This document shows, one piece after another, positions 22,975-35,236 of a stretch of DNA of 64,000 nucleotides (position 1 is its first letter; every line of letters starts with the position of its first letter). Origin of the DNA: Lunularia cruciata. Lineage: Eukaryota > Streptophyta > Marchantiopsida > Lunulariales > Lunulariaceae. The notes beneath the pieces are model-generated. The model was given only the letters and a program-made list of their open reading frames with translations. It was not told the DNA's origin and ran no database searches. The stretch lies in assembly GCA_948567375.1 (NCBI GenBank), contig OX419758.1, forward strand, positions 13,831,001 through 13,895,000. The letters run 5' to 3'. The translations under genes were made by a program, and so were the position numbers.

Positions 22975-24732
22975 CATGCCTACCATCTTCCTGAGGATAC
23001 TCTCTATACTCACTTGTAACTTCTCCGAGATACAGTTCGAGGTTTTCCAATGCCTTGTGAGTGTGGTGTTCATGCCCAGTTCCTTTCTGATTCTCGTGGG
23101 AAGTATTCTCTACATTCGGCACCGCAAGGTATGACCGAGCGCACGGGCGCACTAACTTCAGAAGTCCACGCGATTGCCCGATCATTGGCTGTCAGATGGA
23201 GCTGACTACAAACTTGGATCGTTTTTATGGCTGGATAACGAAGTATGTGAAGAGGGATCCGACGAATACCGTACGAATCGTCAGGCCGTTGACATCGCAG
23301 AGTGTGATTTGCACTGCCAAGCCAGCGAATGTCGAACACATGCTGAAAACGCATTTGGAACTATCCAAGAGGAGAAACACTCCTGCACGGTTCTGAGGCC
23401 GCTTTTGGGCGATGGCATCTTCAATGCTGATGATGAAATTTGGAAGTCTCAGCGCAAAATAGCCAGTTTTGAATTCAGCACCAGAATTTTAAGGGACTTC
23501 GTGTTGGAGATAGTGCACACTGAGACTCATCAACACCTTCTGCCACTGCTTCAGAGAGCAACTTCTGAGGGGAGTGTTCTCGATATTCAAGACGTGTTAT
23601 GCGCTTTGCGTATGACACCTTATGTGTGCTGGGTTTTGGCGTCGACAGTGCATGTTTGGATATCTCTCTCCCGACGGTTGACTTTGCTGACGCTATCGAT
23701 ATAATTACTAATTTGACTTTCTTCCGGCTGCTGATTCCACCAACGTTCGTCGTGTTCTTGCCTGTGCTGAGATTCTTTCTTGGAGGATATAATACGGGTT
23801 TAACAGAAGCTCTGCAGATAGTCGACAAGGTTGCTCTCTCTGAAATAAGCAAACGACGAAGGAACTACAAGAACTACAGTCTAAGGTTTATAAGAAATCT
23901 AAGCCGGAGGCCAGGAAGCACGAATCGGATAGGAAATTTTCAAAGGGTCATAGTGATTTGCTGCATGATTCATTCAGCTCGATGCAGAAAGGAACTCAAG
24001 GCAACCAGGGTATAAGAAACAGTCGGGGGAAGAGCCGGCTGATGAACAAGGGATATCGGAGCTGTCAGACAAGTACATTAGAGACATGCTAATTAATTTT
24101 GTGCTTGCTGGAGAATACACCTCATCTGCATCCCTCACTTGGTTTCTGCGGCTGCTCTTCCAAACGTTCTGAGGTAGAGGAGATGATCAGAGCTGAGGTA
24201 GCAAAGCATTGTACAGGCACAAAATGAATCCTTTCAAGGAGAGGGGGTACATCAAAGCGATCTGATAAGTCAATTTTGACCAGTGGAGACAGATGATCTA
24301 CATGCAGGCAGCAATTAAACAGTCAATGCGATTTTACCCAACTGTTCCAACAGATACCAAGACTGCTCAGGCCGATGATCATTTCCCAGATGGAACGTTC
24401 ATCCGGAGAGTAGACAGAGTGGTGTACCATCCATACGCTATGCCGAGGATGGAAACTTGGTGGGAAAGAAAGTTTGATGGAAAGCTTGTGGTTGCAAGGT
24501 GGAAAGTTTGTGCACGAAACTGCGTTCACATTTTATGGTTTAAGGTTGCATTGTTTCAAGGTGGTGCTCGTGTTTGTCTGCGCAAGGAGATAGCTTACAT
24601 ACAAATGAAATACATAATAGTCCATTTTCACAGTCCACTCAGGCTAAAAGCGGTTGCCAATCCAGCACGATCTGTTATTGACGTTAACAATGAATCACGT
24701 GAAGGGCACTGTGGAGACGACGAAAATTTGAT
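22975..24732 (+). pseudogene. Decayed CYP94-like P450, paralogue of the gene at 10601
   Basis: Collinear with the intact P450 from MPTIF to the C-terminal region, and similar at DNA level into the 3' flank (to about 24829). It is a pseudogene. The first frame stops about 40 codons in, and short indels shift the frame repeatedly, so only segments stay open (about 23174-23704, 23599-24015 and 24293-24757 in different frames). Key sites are altered: the I-helix GRDTSS reads GEYTSS-like, ExxR sits in KQSMR instead of TESMR, and the heme loop reads FQGGARVCLRKE, keeping the Cys but changing neighbours. The locus arose by duplication of about 4 kb around the gene and then lost function. Confidence 0.9.
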
Positions 24733-24849
24733 CTCAAAGTTAAGCAACGAAGTCTAGATTATAGATCAATGATCTCCACACCTTTAGCTTCGCTAGCTTG
24801 CTTATGTCCATCGATTCCCAATTGACATAGTCTACTTTTCATATTCACT

Positions 24850-26004
24850 TTGATTTCTTATCTTCCAAATTCCAAAGCTTATATAAGAAATGGAAGAATA
24901 CACAAGGATATGATGCAAAGAACTCAAAGAAGTATCAACTCGAGGAATTGGAATTGGAGGAAGCAAGGGAAGTTGTTATTGTTCAAGTGGAACAAGCCCA
25001 AAAGAAACAGAACTATGACAAGAGGCAAAGCAAGAAGAAGTAGAGTCCTTGAAGGAAGGTGAGCGGATAATGTTATTTGATTCAAAAGGGTGCACTTTTG
25101 AATCAAATAACTTTTTTCTTATGTAATTTGGTCCTTTCATAGTGGGAAAGGTGCATGGTAATCACACCTATGGTCTGAAGGACTTTGGAGGAAGACATTT
25201 TGATAGGATTAACCATGATAAATTGAATGTGTATCATACAAAGTAGAGTGACCTTCACTCCAAGGACGAAGTGAAATTTTAATCTCAAGATAAATGTAAC
25301 ATGGTGTATGTATGCTCTATTGGATTTTTAGTTTAGTATTGCAAATAACTGAAAAGTGGTGGTTATATGAAGTTTAACCAAGCTTCTACATTAGCAATGA
25401 TTTGCTAATGCTAGTCATAGCCAATATAGATGTGACTATATTTTAGAGGAAGTTGAAAGAGTGAGCATCATTATTTTGGATTGGACTCAATACAAGATTC
25501 TAGTGTATTTATTTTATATTATTCTTAGATGATTTGTTTTGAGAAAAGAGTTGAAAACTATTGGACCCACAAGCCTTTTTGATATATATTTTTCTATAGT
25601 CCAAGGATATCCCATGTGAAAGAATCTTTGACTAAGTTTTTATGTCAAGATAAGACCAGAAACGTATGAAAATATTCTTATGACTTTGGATATTCCTTTT
25701 GACTTCTGACTTAAGATGACTTTTGCATAATAAATTGAATTACTTTAGTGATTATAACTTGTGTGAGTAAACATTTCACAAGTATATAAACCAAGGCTTG
25801 AAATGTACTCATCATCCTTTAATTTATAACTATCTCTCTCTCATTGAGTTCTTTAGTGACCAATAGCTTGTGTCTTGGAGATGCTTTGGAGTTTTAGCAT
25901 TGGAAGAGTGTGATGGAGGTTTTTTCTTTGCATTCTTAGTCTATAATTCACTACCTTAATAGAAATCAAAGGTTCATCTTGAGTGAAAGACGAGTTGTCT
26001 CACA
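24850..26004 (+). mobile_element. 3' end of a second Ty3/gypsy family with its LTR, broken
   Basis: The coding part 24850-25290 resembles the integrase C-terminal tail of gypsy elements (KKQNYDKR; FGPFIVGKVHG; RINHDKLNVYH) and the usual CCAAGGACGAAG-type ending before the LTR. The LTR runs 25295-26004 (TGTAAC...CTCACA), with a TATA-like AAGTATATAAACC near 25780. A solo LTR of the same family lies at 39928-40631. The upstream part of the element is absent. The fossil is broken. Confidence 0.75.
25072..25111. repeat. Perfect 17-bp palindromic arms in the gypsy integrase tail
   Basis: GTTATTTGATTCAAAAG (25072-25088) is exactly reverse-complementary to 25095-25111, around a 6-nt spacer GGTGCA. 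Confidence 0.7.
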
Positions 26005-27988
26005 TACCAATATTATATCTTTGTTTTAGCCACCTCACATTTCTCCAATCTCTAGTCTGGTCAATATTATATCTTTTTCTATTACTTCTTTATGGCATCA
26101 ATGGCTAGGGCACATCAGCAAATATTATGTGAAACTCTTACAACACAAAGATTTGGTTGCTAGGATGGATCAAATCTATCCTAATTTGTTTTCTATTTGC
26201 TCACCTTGTCTTCATTGCAAAAAAACTTGAACTCCCTTACCTCAAGACAGAGTTACTAGAACCATTGTTACATTGGCTCTCATTGACTCTAATGTTTGTG
26301 GCCCTATATCTTCCATTAGTATATTGGTCATAGATAATTTGTAATCTTTATTGATAATTATAACAATTGCACACTTTCTTGTATCTATTTAAGTTCAAAG
26401 ATGAAGTATCTACTTCCTTTCAAGAATATACCACCTATGTCAGCACTCCATACTCTCCTTAGCAGAATAGTACCGTTGAGAGAGAGAACATAACATTGGT
26501 AGAAGGAATCTGCTTTACTTTATTTGAGTTTGGACTTCCCCAGCCTTATTGGGAAGAGACATTGTAAACTACAAACTTTTTGCAGAATCAAAGTCCTACC
26601 AAGGTTGTCTCTCCTCACTCTACATCATTCTAGTTTTGAATTTGGTCATAAGTTTAATCTATCTCTACTTTAAATTTTTGGGTGTATGTTACACGTTTAG
26701 CAGATCTAAACTTGATTCTAGGTCTTATAAGTGTATTTTCCTAGGTTATGATCCAAAAAGTAAAACTTATAGTTATACTAGATTTCTCATAACTGCATAT
26801 TTGTGCAAAGAGATGTAAAGTTTCTAGAGTATTAATCAGCTATGGACCCAAGGAGTTTACTAGCACTCAGGATGTCCAGTTATATTTTATCTGAAACCCA
26901 AAAAAATTATTCCATCTCCTTTTCCCAATTTATGTCAATCAACTCTTTTCAAAAAATTTACAACTCTAAGATTAAGCTAGACTAGTTGTTTGTAGATTCT
27001 CTCTAAGTTCCAAGTATTTATTACATAAAAAATTATTCTCATGTTGTCAAAATGGCAACAATTCAAATGTTGCTTGCTTCCTCAGCTCAAATGATTTGGA
27101 ATTACATGTGAACAATACAAGGATACTGTAGCATATCATTTAGCAATGGGGAATTTAATGTGGGATATAGTTAGCACTAGGTCTGATCTACATTATGCTA
27201 TTATTTTAGTAAATTAGTTGCTAATTATATGGCAAACCTTGATGCCAACCACTAGAAAGCTGTCAGGAATAATTTTCATTACATTCAAGGGACACTTTCT
27301 CAATGCCTAATTTCTAGTAGGTCAAGCATTCCAACTCATGGATAATCAGACTCAATTTGTGAAGCAGATCACGACACAAGAAGATCCACCAGAGGATATT
27401 GCTTTATTTTGTCTAATGCGGCCATAAGTTGGTCAAGCGAACAATAGACTTCTATTTTTTGTCCAGCAATGAAGCTGAATATATGGCCTTGTCAAACATG
27501 CAGCTCATGCAGCTTCTAGGTAACTTGGGCTTTCTTGAAGAAACAGCTAAGCTTTACTGCGACAGCAAACAACACTGGATTGAACCGTGGAGCAGAACTT
27601 GTCACACCAACAAAGTAGCATGAGAGGATTAAGTGCATAGATATTAGATTTCATCAAATTAGAGGACGAATTGAAGAAAAACAGATTTCTGTTCATGTGT
27701 TGAGAGCAAAGACAATATTACTAACATGTTGACGAGAGAATTGCATGATGAATGACTCATACATTAGGACTTATGGATGAAAGATAATTACAAAATGTCC
27801 ATTAAGAGGGATTGTTAGATTAGTGGAATGTTTGTACTCAGTCATGTCTGATTGACATGACTGTTGATCTTCAGGAGTCACGTCAATCCGACAGGACTGT
27901 TGATCTTCTGGACCTTGCCTATGTACCTTTTTAGAGTATATAGAGGTCATTAGACACTAATTTTACATTCTTATATCATTTTCTCACA
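26005..27988 (+). mobile_element. Ty1/copia fossil with 3' LTR, broken
   Basis: Fossil copia element. Visible parts are an integrase zinc/core-like stretch around 26100-26520, the integrase C-terminal signature KLDSRSYKCIFLGYD near 26709-26755, and the RNase H signature SSNEAEYMALS near 27459-27495 with a downstream YCDSKQ. A purine tract (AAGAGGGAT) then leads into the 3' LTR at 27813. The reverse transcriptase region is badly eroded. The 5' LTR was not found. There are many breaks. Order IN before RNase H fits Ty1/copia. A member of the same family lies inverted at 41.6-44.0 kb. Confidence 0.75.
27813..27988 (+). repeat. 3' LTR of the copia fossil
   Basis: Begins TGTTAGATTAGTGGAATG and ends TTTTCTCACA (176 bp). 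It holds a perfect 10-bp inverted repeat (CAGTCATGTC / GACATGACTG, 27839-27863), a repeated GACTGTTGATCTTC, and a TATA-like GTATATAGAGG. It shares its start, the CTTGCCTATGTACCT block and its end with the 270-bp LTR at 43764-44033. Confidence 0.75.
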
Positions 27989-28534
27989 ATAAGTTCAGCT
28001 TGTTGTCATCGATCAACATTTTGAATACAACTCCTTCGTTGTTGCTGTAAGAGCTGTGTAGATACTGTGCTTATCCGCTACAGAGTACCACCAAGAGTCT
28101 AACTCATCTTCAATGTAATAAGAATGTATCATATACGCTATTGTGAGCATCCACTCGTGTTGTGCCACGTACAGATGGTGTAGAGTGCTTGAACGAACAG
28201 TTTAGGATCAATTTTAGTCTAGGTTCCCCTTCAAGTACTTCTACAGTTGTTGTACCAGCACGATGGAATGAACTGTGCACTATCTGAGTTCTCGGTTGTC
28301 CAATTGACTGATGCTATGATGCCTACAGCTTCGCCAGGACATACTTGAGACTCTGATTCTTCTAATCATCGCTAAGTCTCTCAAAATAGTAACGAGATTG
28401 CCTCGCACAACGCTTCTTCACAAAGGAATGCAGGGGAGCATGTCCTGCCAACTCATTACTAGACATACTGATTATTATACTAGTTTAGCATTCTTTAAGG
28501 TTATTTTACACCTAGTCTCACTTGCAAGTACTCG
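27989..28534. other. Left edge of the viral-like block, unassigned
   Basis: Starts immediately after the copia LTR. The base composition resembles the viral-like genes that follow, and fragments of open frame are present, but nothing is recognisable. It may be the end of another viral gene. Confidence 0.3.
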
Positions 28535-29165
28535 TTGTTGTTACGTGCAAAGATGGCAAGCTTTGATATGACTAAGCTAAGGACTCAGCTTGAAGACATT
28601 GGTGTCCAACTCAGCTGGAGCCTATGCCAGAATTTCATAGCAAGTCTGGTGCAGGAGCTACCAGGACTTGATGAGCACATGGATACCATAAATCGTGTAG
28701 CACAAGAAACCTTTCAGTCAGCTTACCTTTCGATCAACGTAGGATCTGCTTCTAAACCTGTTAGAAGCGGTGCAGAGACATGTCAGTGGATTCTTCAAAG
28801 GGGTGCGAATAAGGGCAAGAAATGTGCCCTTCGAGCACCTGCTAACTCTGAATGCTGCAAGAGACACATGAATATGATTCTAAAGTCAAACCAGGACCAA
28901 GGCGGAACTAAGCAAAGACAAGTAGACACCTTTCGTGACTTTATCGATGCACAGAAACAGCAGATGAGGTCCCCTGGTAAGGCCATGGTGCGACATATTG
29001 GAACATGTCGGGAGTACACGTAGACCTGCATACCAAACTCATATCGAAGAGTTTGGAAACAAGCTAGTGGCTGTTGGTCACTTCTATGAAGATAATAGGC
29101 AGACAGTATCGAAAGGGGACATAAGACTGTGCGAATTAAACAGGTGGGAATACATGTTGAAAGAA
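28535..29165 (+). pseudogene. Unknown viral-like protein with Cys/His cluster, fossil
   Basis: Coding-quality segment, intronless. A helical N-terminal half is followed by a compact Cys/His cluster with many basic residues (ETCQWILQRGANKGKKC, then ECCKRHM). This is a small zinc-ribbon-like motif of the type often met in giant-virus proteins. Coding character continues to about 29165, only about 15 bp before the convergent neighbour ends. The tight tail-to-tail packing is typical of large DNA viruses and unlike the host genes in this window. It is broken. Function is unknown. Confidence 0.5.
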
Positions 29166-29180
29166 TAAAAACACTTCTTT

Positions 29181-29714
29181 TTATAAGCTTTTCTTTACCA
29201 GAAGCGATGCCAGCTCCTGTGCTTGGCCTTGTGTTATGAATCTCCCACTGTTCTTGGCATACAGGCTCATTATAATATCTTTTAGGAATTGGCTTTCTAG
29301 TGTGGAGTCTAGGGTTATCTGTCTTTCTTGCTTAGACAAGTTGGTAGATATGTACATTCTAAGTAATCTTGATGCTGAGGACAGTGATGAGTGGTCATTT
29401 TCTACTCTGATATCTGTAACATCTGCACCCTGTCGCTTTAAGATGCTCAGGAGTCTCTCGGCAGACACTGTAGTATCCATATGACTATCAAAGGTTTGCT
29501 CTCTTGATGCTTCTACAGTTCTTCTATCAAGGAACTTGTCGGGTGGCTTTGTGAAAAGAGTCTCAAAGGCAGAGCTGCTGAAATTGGTAAGAGTGCTGGT
29601 GTTACGCAGCTCTTTAGGAATCCGAGTACTAAAAGCATATTCCTGTTTACAGTCCGACAGAGAGGGGTAACCAGTGCGAGAGAAAGGGAGAAATGAGAGA
29701 TAGAATATTATCAA
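29181..29714 (-). pseudogene. Unknown viral-like open frame, 177 aa, fossil
   Basis: Not recognised. The C-terminal two thirds look like a helical, charged domain (SAERLLSILKRQGADV; FITQGQAQELASLLVKK). It lies tail-to-tail with the preceding segment. It appears open over this stretch, but whether the N-terminus is original is unclear, because repeat-like AT-rich sequence begins just beyond 29715. It is assigned to the viral block by position and packing only. Confidence 0.4.
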
Positions 29715-30100
29715 ATTTTTGAGAGTTCACCTAAGTACATTACATGAGTAAATAGTAGATTTTGTTTGTTTTTCAATTTTGATTAACATTGGTACCTAAA
29801 TTGAAGGCTATGGAGAATAGAGTAGAAAATTATGATGACTTTTAGAGTGATTACTTCATCAGTCTCAGATTTTTTAGGGTTTAGAGTGATTACTTCACAT
29901 TGAGAGTGATGGGTCAGGAATTTCCATTCTGAATCTTGGTATTTATATTTGAGTTTCATGGTAATTTAGTTTGAGAATTTTGAGATAGGAATTGAAAGTT
30001 ATGAGAGTTTGTAGTTTTTTAAAATTTGGAGAGATAACATTTACTCATATGAGTTGGAATGCGGGGGTTGTAGTTTTGCAGATATGAGGAGATATGGAAA
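29715..30100. other. AT-rich spacer between viral-like genes and LINE
   Basis: Low-complexity, T- and G-rich sequence with a repeated GAGTGATTACTTCA (about 29847 and 29886) and TTTTTAGGGTTTAGAG. It may be the 5' untranslated part of the LINE. No gene was seen. Confidence 0.35.
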
Positions 30101-33100
30101 GGAACATCATGTGTTACAATCATTATTCTTGTGTTAGCCATGGCCACACTTCCCCATGTGGGATTGCCCAAGCAGCTCGAGATACACCATGCTTGGTGTG
30201 TCATCAACGCTTAACTTCGCAAGGGTAAAGACCCATGTGGGAAAGATGCACAAGAATTATGATTAGACCACTTAGGATGTTCATGTGAAGCAAGCGACCA
30301 CATCGACTACAAATGACATTGGGGATTACTCATGCTTCTTTATCCCTTTGTTGACCGTTCCCAGAATACATATCGACTTATTGGAGTGGTTAACATCTCA
30401 AGTAGGTTGTATCTTAGGGTTATTTGAGACTAGTTTTCCATGTCCACATCTATTCCATAGGATACCCCATACACTCCATGAGGAGACTAGACAGGCTTTT
30501 AACTTACCACTTGATTGTTTGCCATGTGATCCCTTGGACGAGTTAGCATGGTTCTTATTCCTCTTACTCTCTTGATGCTGTCTTCATTATGCTAGAGAGG
30601 AACGTGTGGGATATAGAGAAGTGGCTAGAATTTGTCAATTTTGAGCATGGGATTAGGTTGCCTTATAGTGGGGGTCTATTTGGGTGGCACATTTTAGGAT
30701 GCAAATTCTGCCACCAGATACCTCAGAGTCCACTCAATTATGATGATGTAGGACATTGGATCAGACGGGGGAGTTTAGTAGAGCAACACGAGTGCTACAC
30801 CCTTTGGCCAGTCCCCTTTATGAGACTATCTCTTCCCTATGTTCGCTACATCCTATGGCAAGAGAGGGAGTACCATTAGAGGTCATAGATTATCAATTTG
30901 AGCAGCTTTTATGTCTTTGATAGATTGCTTTTTGCATAAGCATTTTGCATTTCCCCTCAACTCTCCTCAAGAGGCTTGTCAAGGATGGTATATGAGCATC
31001 TTAGAGATTTCTTTCAGGTAGATGATCCTTTTAGTGGATTTATCGAGCTATTTTAGATGGTTGTAGTAGTGGCAAAGGGAGATATTTCTATGTCAATTAG
31101 TGAGTTGTTAGGTGCTAGTCAACTTCTTGCAATGGAGAAGGACATAGGAGGCATTAAACTGATTGCTATTGGAGAGATCTTTTTATGTTTGGTTAGTTGT
31201 ACTATTGTCTTTCAACATCTATCTCACTTCCAAGAGCATATCAATCCACATTAGTTTGGAGTAGCTACTCTTGGAGGTTGTGAGTGTATATCTTTAAGCA
31301 TCAAGGCACTCCTTGATATCCATACAAAGTGGGTCATCCTATAGGTAGATGTTGAGAATGCTTTAATAGCACCTGTCTAGCATCCATCTTTAGAGAGCTT
31401 AGGGAGGCTGGTGGATCCTTGGCAAGTCTCATTCCTTTTGTACAATTGTTCTATGGCTCTCCTACTTCTCTTTATTGCTAGCATGTTTGGTCATAGGAGG
31501 GAGTGATCATCTTGGAGTAAATTGTCAATACACTATAGGAAGATCCTTTAAAGGGGACCTTTTTTTACCATAACTCACTTCAAAGCTCTCTTATCTACTA
31601 TTTTGGCCATGCTAAGTTGTGTATTTCACTCTTTGGCAGACGATACACACATTGCAAGCCCTATAGATCAAATTAGGCAGGCCTTTGATCACTTGATTAC
31701 CTAACTACATCTTTTAGGCTTGAGAGTCAAGGTGCAAAGTACACAATATGATCTCCTATAGGTATCTCTCCCCACCTTGCATTTCCAGAGGGATGTGTCA
31801 CGTCTACATATGGACTACTTGTTCTTGGAGTGCCAATAGGATGGGATAATTTTGTCACATGCTTCTTAGACGTTGCCCTTGTAGAGGATAATCTCCATGT
31901 GGATGACCTTCCTCTACTAGGAGATCCACATGTGGCATTTGGTATACTCTTCTCTAGTATTTCATGTCAACTAACTTACCTTCTTTGCACGGTTCCCTCT
32001 TCCTTGACTTTCCTATCAAGTTTGAGAGCTTTTGATAGAAGGATTATGGGAGTCTTTGGTGATATCATCTGACCAAGGACAGACATTTGAGTGTGTGCCA
32101 GGGATTTGGCATGTACACAGACATCTCTACCAATCTTGTGAGGCCTATTGATGGAGGAGACAACACCTATTGCACTTTTGGGTAGTTGGGCTCTCTTGGC
32201 ACTCTTACTTTCCACCATTTTGTGGTTGTTGATAGGCTAGTTTTGGAGACATATGTGGCCAAGGTGGAGGAGTGATCCTTTTCTCTCCATGTATTATTGC
32301 AGGAAATGAGAGATGGTCTATCCTCATGGGCATGAGAGGACCTTCCATCCTTTGCTTCATTATTGTCATATTGGACTAGAGCTTGTAGTCTTCCTTGATG
32401 GAGCAACAATGTCAACATACGCTACATTCTCTCTTAGTTGACTCATGCATTCCTTGGGCCACTAGAGCACATTTTTCTCTTGTTCCAGCAAGGATGCATG
32501 GTCTTGGATGCTCAATCATGCATTAGGGCATTCCGACTTGCACCAACTAATTTCTCCCCAAGTTCGGTCCACTCATCTACATCTTTGTTACTCACTTGTG
32601 AGTGTGGACCTACACTTGATGCAACAGCGGTGCATCTGACTCGGTGTCTTTTTGCAGGACAGAGGACAGCTACCCATGATGCCATGAGGGATATAGTGTT
32701 TGTTGTGGCATGAGAGAATGGATACCTTTCTTGGAGGGAACATTTGTATGCATTGTAGATGACACATGCCAAAGCAAGCTTATACTTGGTCCAAAATTAT
32801 CAGGCGATAGTGGCCAACATTGTGGTTATAGATCATACTCGTGATGCAATTTTGGAGGGAGTGATTACTCATCCTCCTAGATGGGTGGAGAGCAGAGCAG
32901 CACATGCAAGATATCCAAGTATAGAGGTATGCAACAAGGTCATATTCTTGTTCCTCTAGCCTTGGAGACATATGGAGCGATTGACATGGCATTTGAGACA
33001 TTTGTCAAGAATTGCACAAGATCTTATCATATTAGACGTCAAGGGGTACCATTCTCATTCTCATACTTTGTATCATACTTTAGACAATGTGTGTCCATTC

Positions 33101-33260
33101 CTCTATAAAGAGCATTGGTTGGTGCAATCCATAGGAGAGCAATCACACTAGGTGATGTTTCTTTGGATGCTCTAGTAATTTGTAGACCTTACTACTTACA
33201 TAGCTTGGATATCTTAGGTGCGGTATGGCAGATTTCTCATATCAATATGATTGGCGCCTA
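30100..33260 (+). mobile_element. Degenerate LINE with RT and a restriction-endonuclease-like C-terminus
   Basis: A non-LTR element reading left to right. The N-terminal region has spaced Cys residues (about 30150-30800). RT-type blocks follow: DDPFSGFIEL near 31020, VAKGDISMSISELLGASQLLAMEKD near 31066-31145, GGIKLIAIGEIFL, then the catalytic SLADDTHIASP near 31635-31668. C-terminal blocks are DLPLLGDPHVAFGILFSS (about 31900-31960), a Cys/His region with THDAMRDIV (about 32670), and ILEGVITHPPRWVESRAAHARY plus VPLALETYGAIDMAFETFVK (about 32850-33010). The end resembles the restriction-like nuclease that follows the RT in R2-like LINEs. Many stops and frame changes show a dead copy. It sits inside the viral-like block. 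Confidence 0.7.
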
Positions 33261-33599
33261 GCCCCATTTTACCTCATTAGTCTCTCCCTTGTATGGCTTG
33301 ATGTGGTCTTCCCATCCATCATGTGTTCTACGTGTACTCCTTTCTTCAAATGTTTACAGTATGGGACACACCATACTTGACATTTTCCTTAGATGAGGTC
33401 TTCTCCAGAGTATATGCATTTGCATCCTATACATCCAAGTCTTCAACCTTTTGTCACAAACATTGACGTGGGACTTGTAGAGATCCAGGTAATGCATATG
33501 CAGCTTTCCAAGTATACATGGGCGTCAGTACCACTGTCTTTCACTTGTCAAAGTGGGCGGGACATATATAAGCTGTTTAAAAATCAGTGATAGTAAGAA
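33261..33599. other. LINE 3' flank to viral-like junction, nothing recognised
   Basis: Probably the LINE 3' untranslated region followed by the return of viral-like sequence. The exact junction was not found, and no clear poly(A) tail was seen. Confidence 0.3.
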
Positions 33600-35230
33600 G
33601 GGAAAGAAAACTTAGTAATGTTCATCTTCTTATCACTAGAGACTCGTACATAGAAGATAACAAGCACTCACGACATAAATATGTTTTTGTTCTGTCTGTC
33701 TCTTCTCTCTAGCTTGAATGATATGCCTTCCATTTGTGTGATAATATCATCAACGTCTACTGGTTTCTTTGTCTGATTTAACACAATTGTGTTAGGGATG
33801 TGTATATACATATACACATGTACTCCTTATTGTCTCTTGTACCAAGAAATTCTATGATGCTCTTCTTGGACATCACAGTACATAAGAACGTACCCATTAC
33901 GTCTATCAAAGCATACTCTTTGAACTACTATAATGAGCTTGTTAATGTCGAAAACTTTCAAACAAGAAGAAGCATAATACTGTTGTTGTAGAGTTGGCAA
34001 ATCCTCTTAAATGCTCTATCTTTGTATTTATTACGGTTACTTTCTTCCCGTCTTCAAGTCTTCTTTCGAGTTCCTTGGCGTTTGTGTGAGAAGGTTCAAT
34101 GCAGATAGTAGTGGCACAGTGACTCCACTTTGCTATATCCCTGCCAAAATAGATAATGTCAAGCCTTCGAGTACTGGAAGGACATCTTTTTTCTCTCTCT
34201 CTAGCTTCCTGATTCTTTCTACTGCTTCAATAGAGTTAGGATAAGCCTCTCTCTCTCTCTCTCTCTCTTACCTAAGTAAGCTACGTTTCCGTTAGAGTCT
34301 ATTACAAACCCTGATACGGTATTATCCTTAGGAGTTCTACTCTCCGGTGATACCTTCAGTCCAGAGTTAACGTTATTTCCGTGACTATGCGCCATCAGAG
34401 CATCTTGACAGTAGAGAAGATCTATAGTCTCCTGAGGTTCCATCTCATAACTGGGTGAAATTATGACAGTGCATGAGTGTATATTATACCATCCTATCTT
34501 TCCTCTTGCATTTTTTCCACCAAACGTTTGATGGTACTAAGAGAATGTCAAAAGTCTTGAACATGAAGCGATTCTTAGCTACAGGAAGCCTTTCCTTGAG
34601 AGATCTATTGAGTAGTAGACATATCTGTGGTATAATCTTCACTCTTTAGTGGTTGAGTTGTAGTCGCTACTCCATTTTGTATAACAACGTCCAATACATG
34701 ATACACGTTATTGCATGTATCATCCAATACCTCTAGTCCAAGCTCATAATGAGTTTTGTTGTCAAAAATCACCTTTGTAGCATCAACCCTGAAACCGTCA
34801 TAGAGCTTGATGCTCCTCGTTTATGTCTTTGAGTACTTAGAGCTACTCCTCATTGTTCATGATGCTTTCTCTCAAGAGATAGTACGATCTCCGCATTGAA
34901 CTTAGGAATCATCTTAAAGCATATCTTCTCTTTGATAAAGAAGTCTGAGTCGATCTTTGTGATTGTAACGGTACTGCTGCCTTTCAAAGAATATAGAGCT
35001 TCTTTTGTTACAGTTGTTTTCTTGACTTTTGAGACTCCCAAAACATCATCCTCTAATACATCTTTCAGTCTGATCTCTATCTCATACTCGTACTCATACT
35101 CCTTAGGAGACTTTGACTCCAGGTCCTAATTGGATTCTGTAAACTCTAATAGTAGTTCCGTTGCAACTTTGTCCATACACTGAGGATGAGCATCGTACTG
35201 AGCTATCCTGTCATATAATTCACTTATAGT
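33600..35230 (-). pseudogene. mRNA capping enzyme-like viral gene, fossil
   Basis: Minus-strand coding-like sequence, head-to-head with the helicase. Features seen separately in the sequence are EYEIEIRL near 35075-35100 and FRVDATKV then THYELGLEV near 34740-34800, the alternating-charge pattern of RNA triphosphatase domains in viral capping enzymes. Further downstream, near 34095-34145, TTICIEPSH has the look of a methyltransferase nucleotide-binding strand. Giant-virus capping enzymes combine triphosphatase, guanylyltransferase and N7-methyltransferase in this order, but no guanylyltransferase KxDG motif was seen, so the call is tentative. It is heavily broken. A (CT)n tract at 34246-34268 lies within it. 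Confidence 0.35.
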
Positions 35231-35236
35231 ACAATC

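Noticed and set aside
34219-34270. RERERER peptide as an RNA-binding or SR-like motif
   Set aside because: It is the translation of a (CT)n microsatellite tract within a fossil gene.
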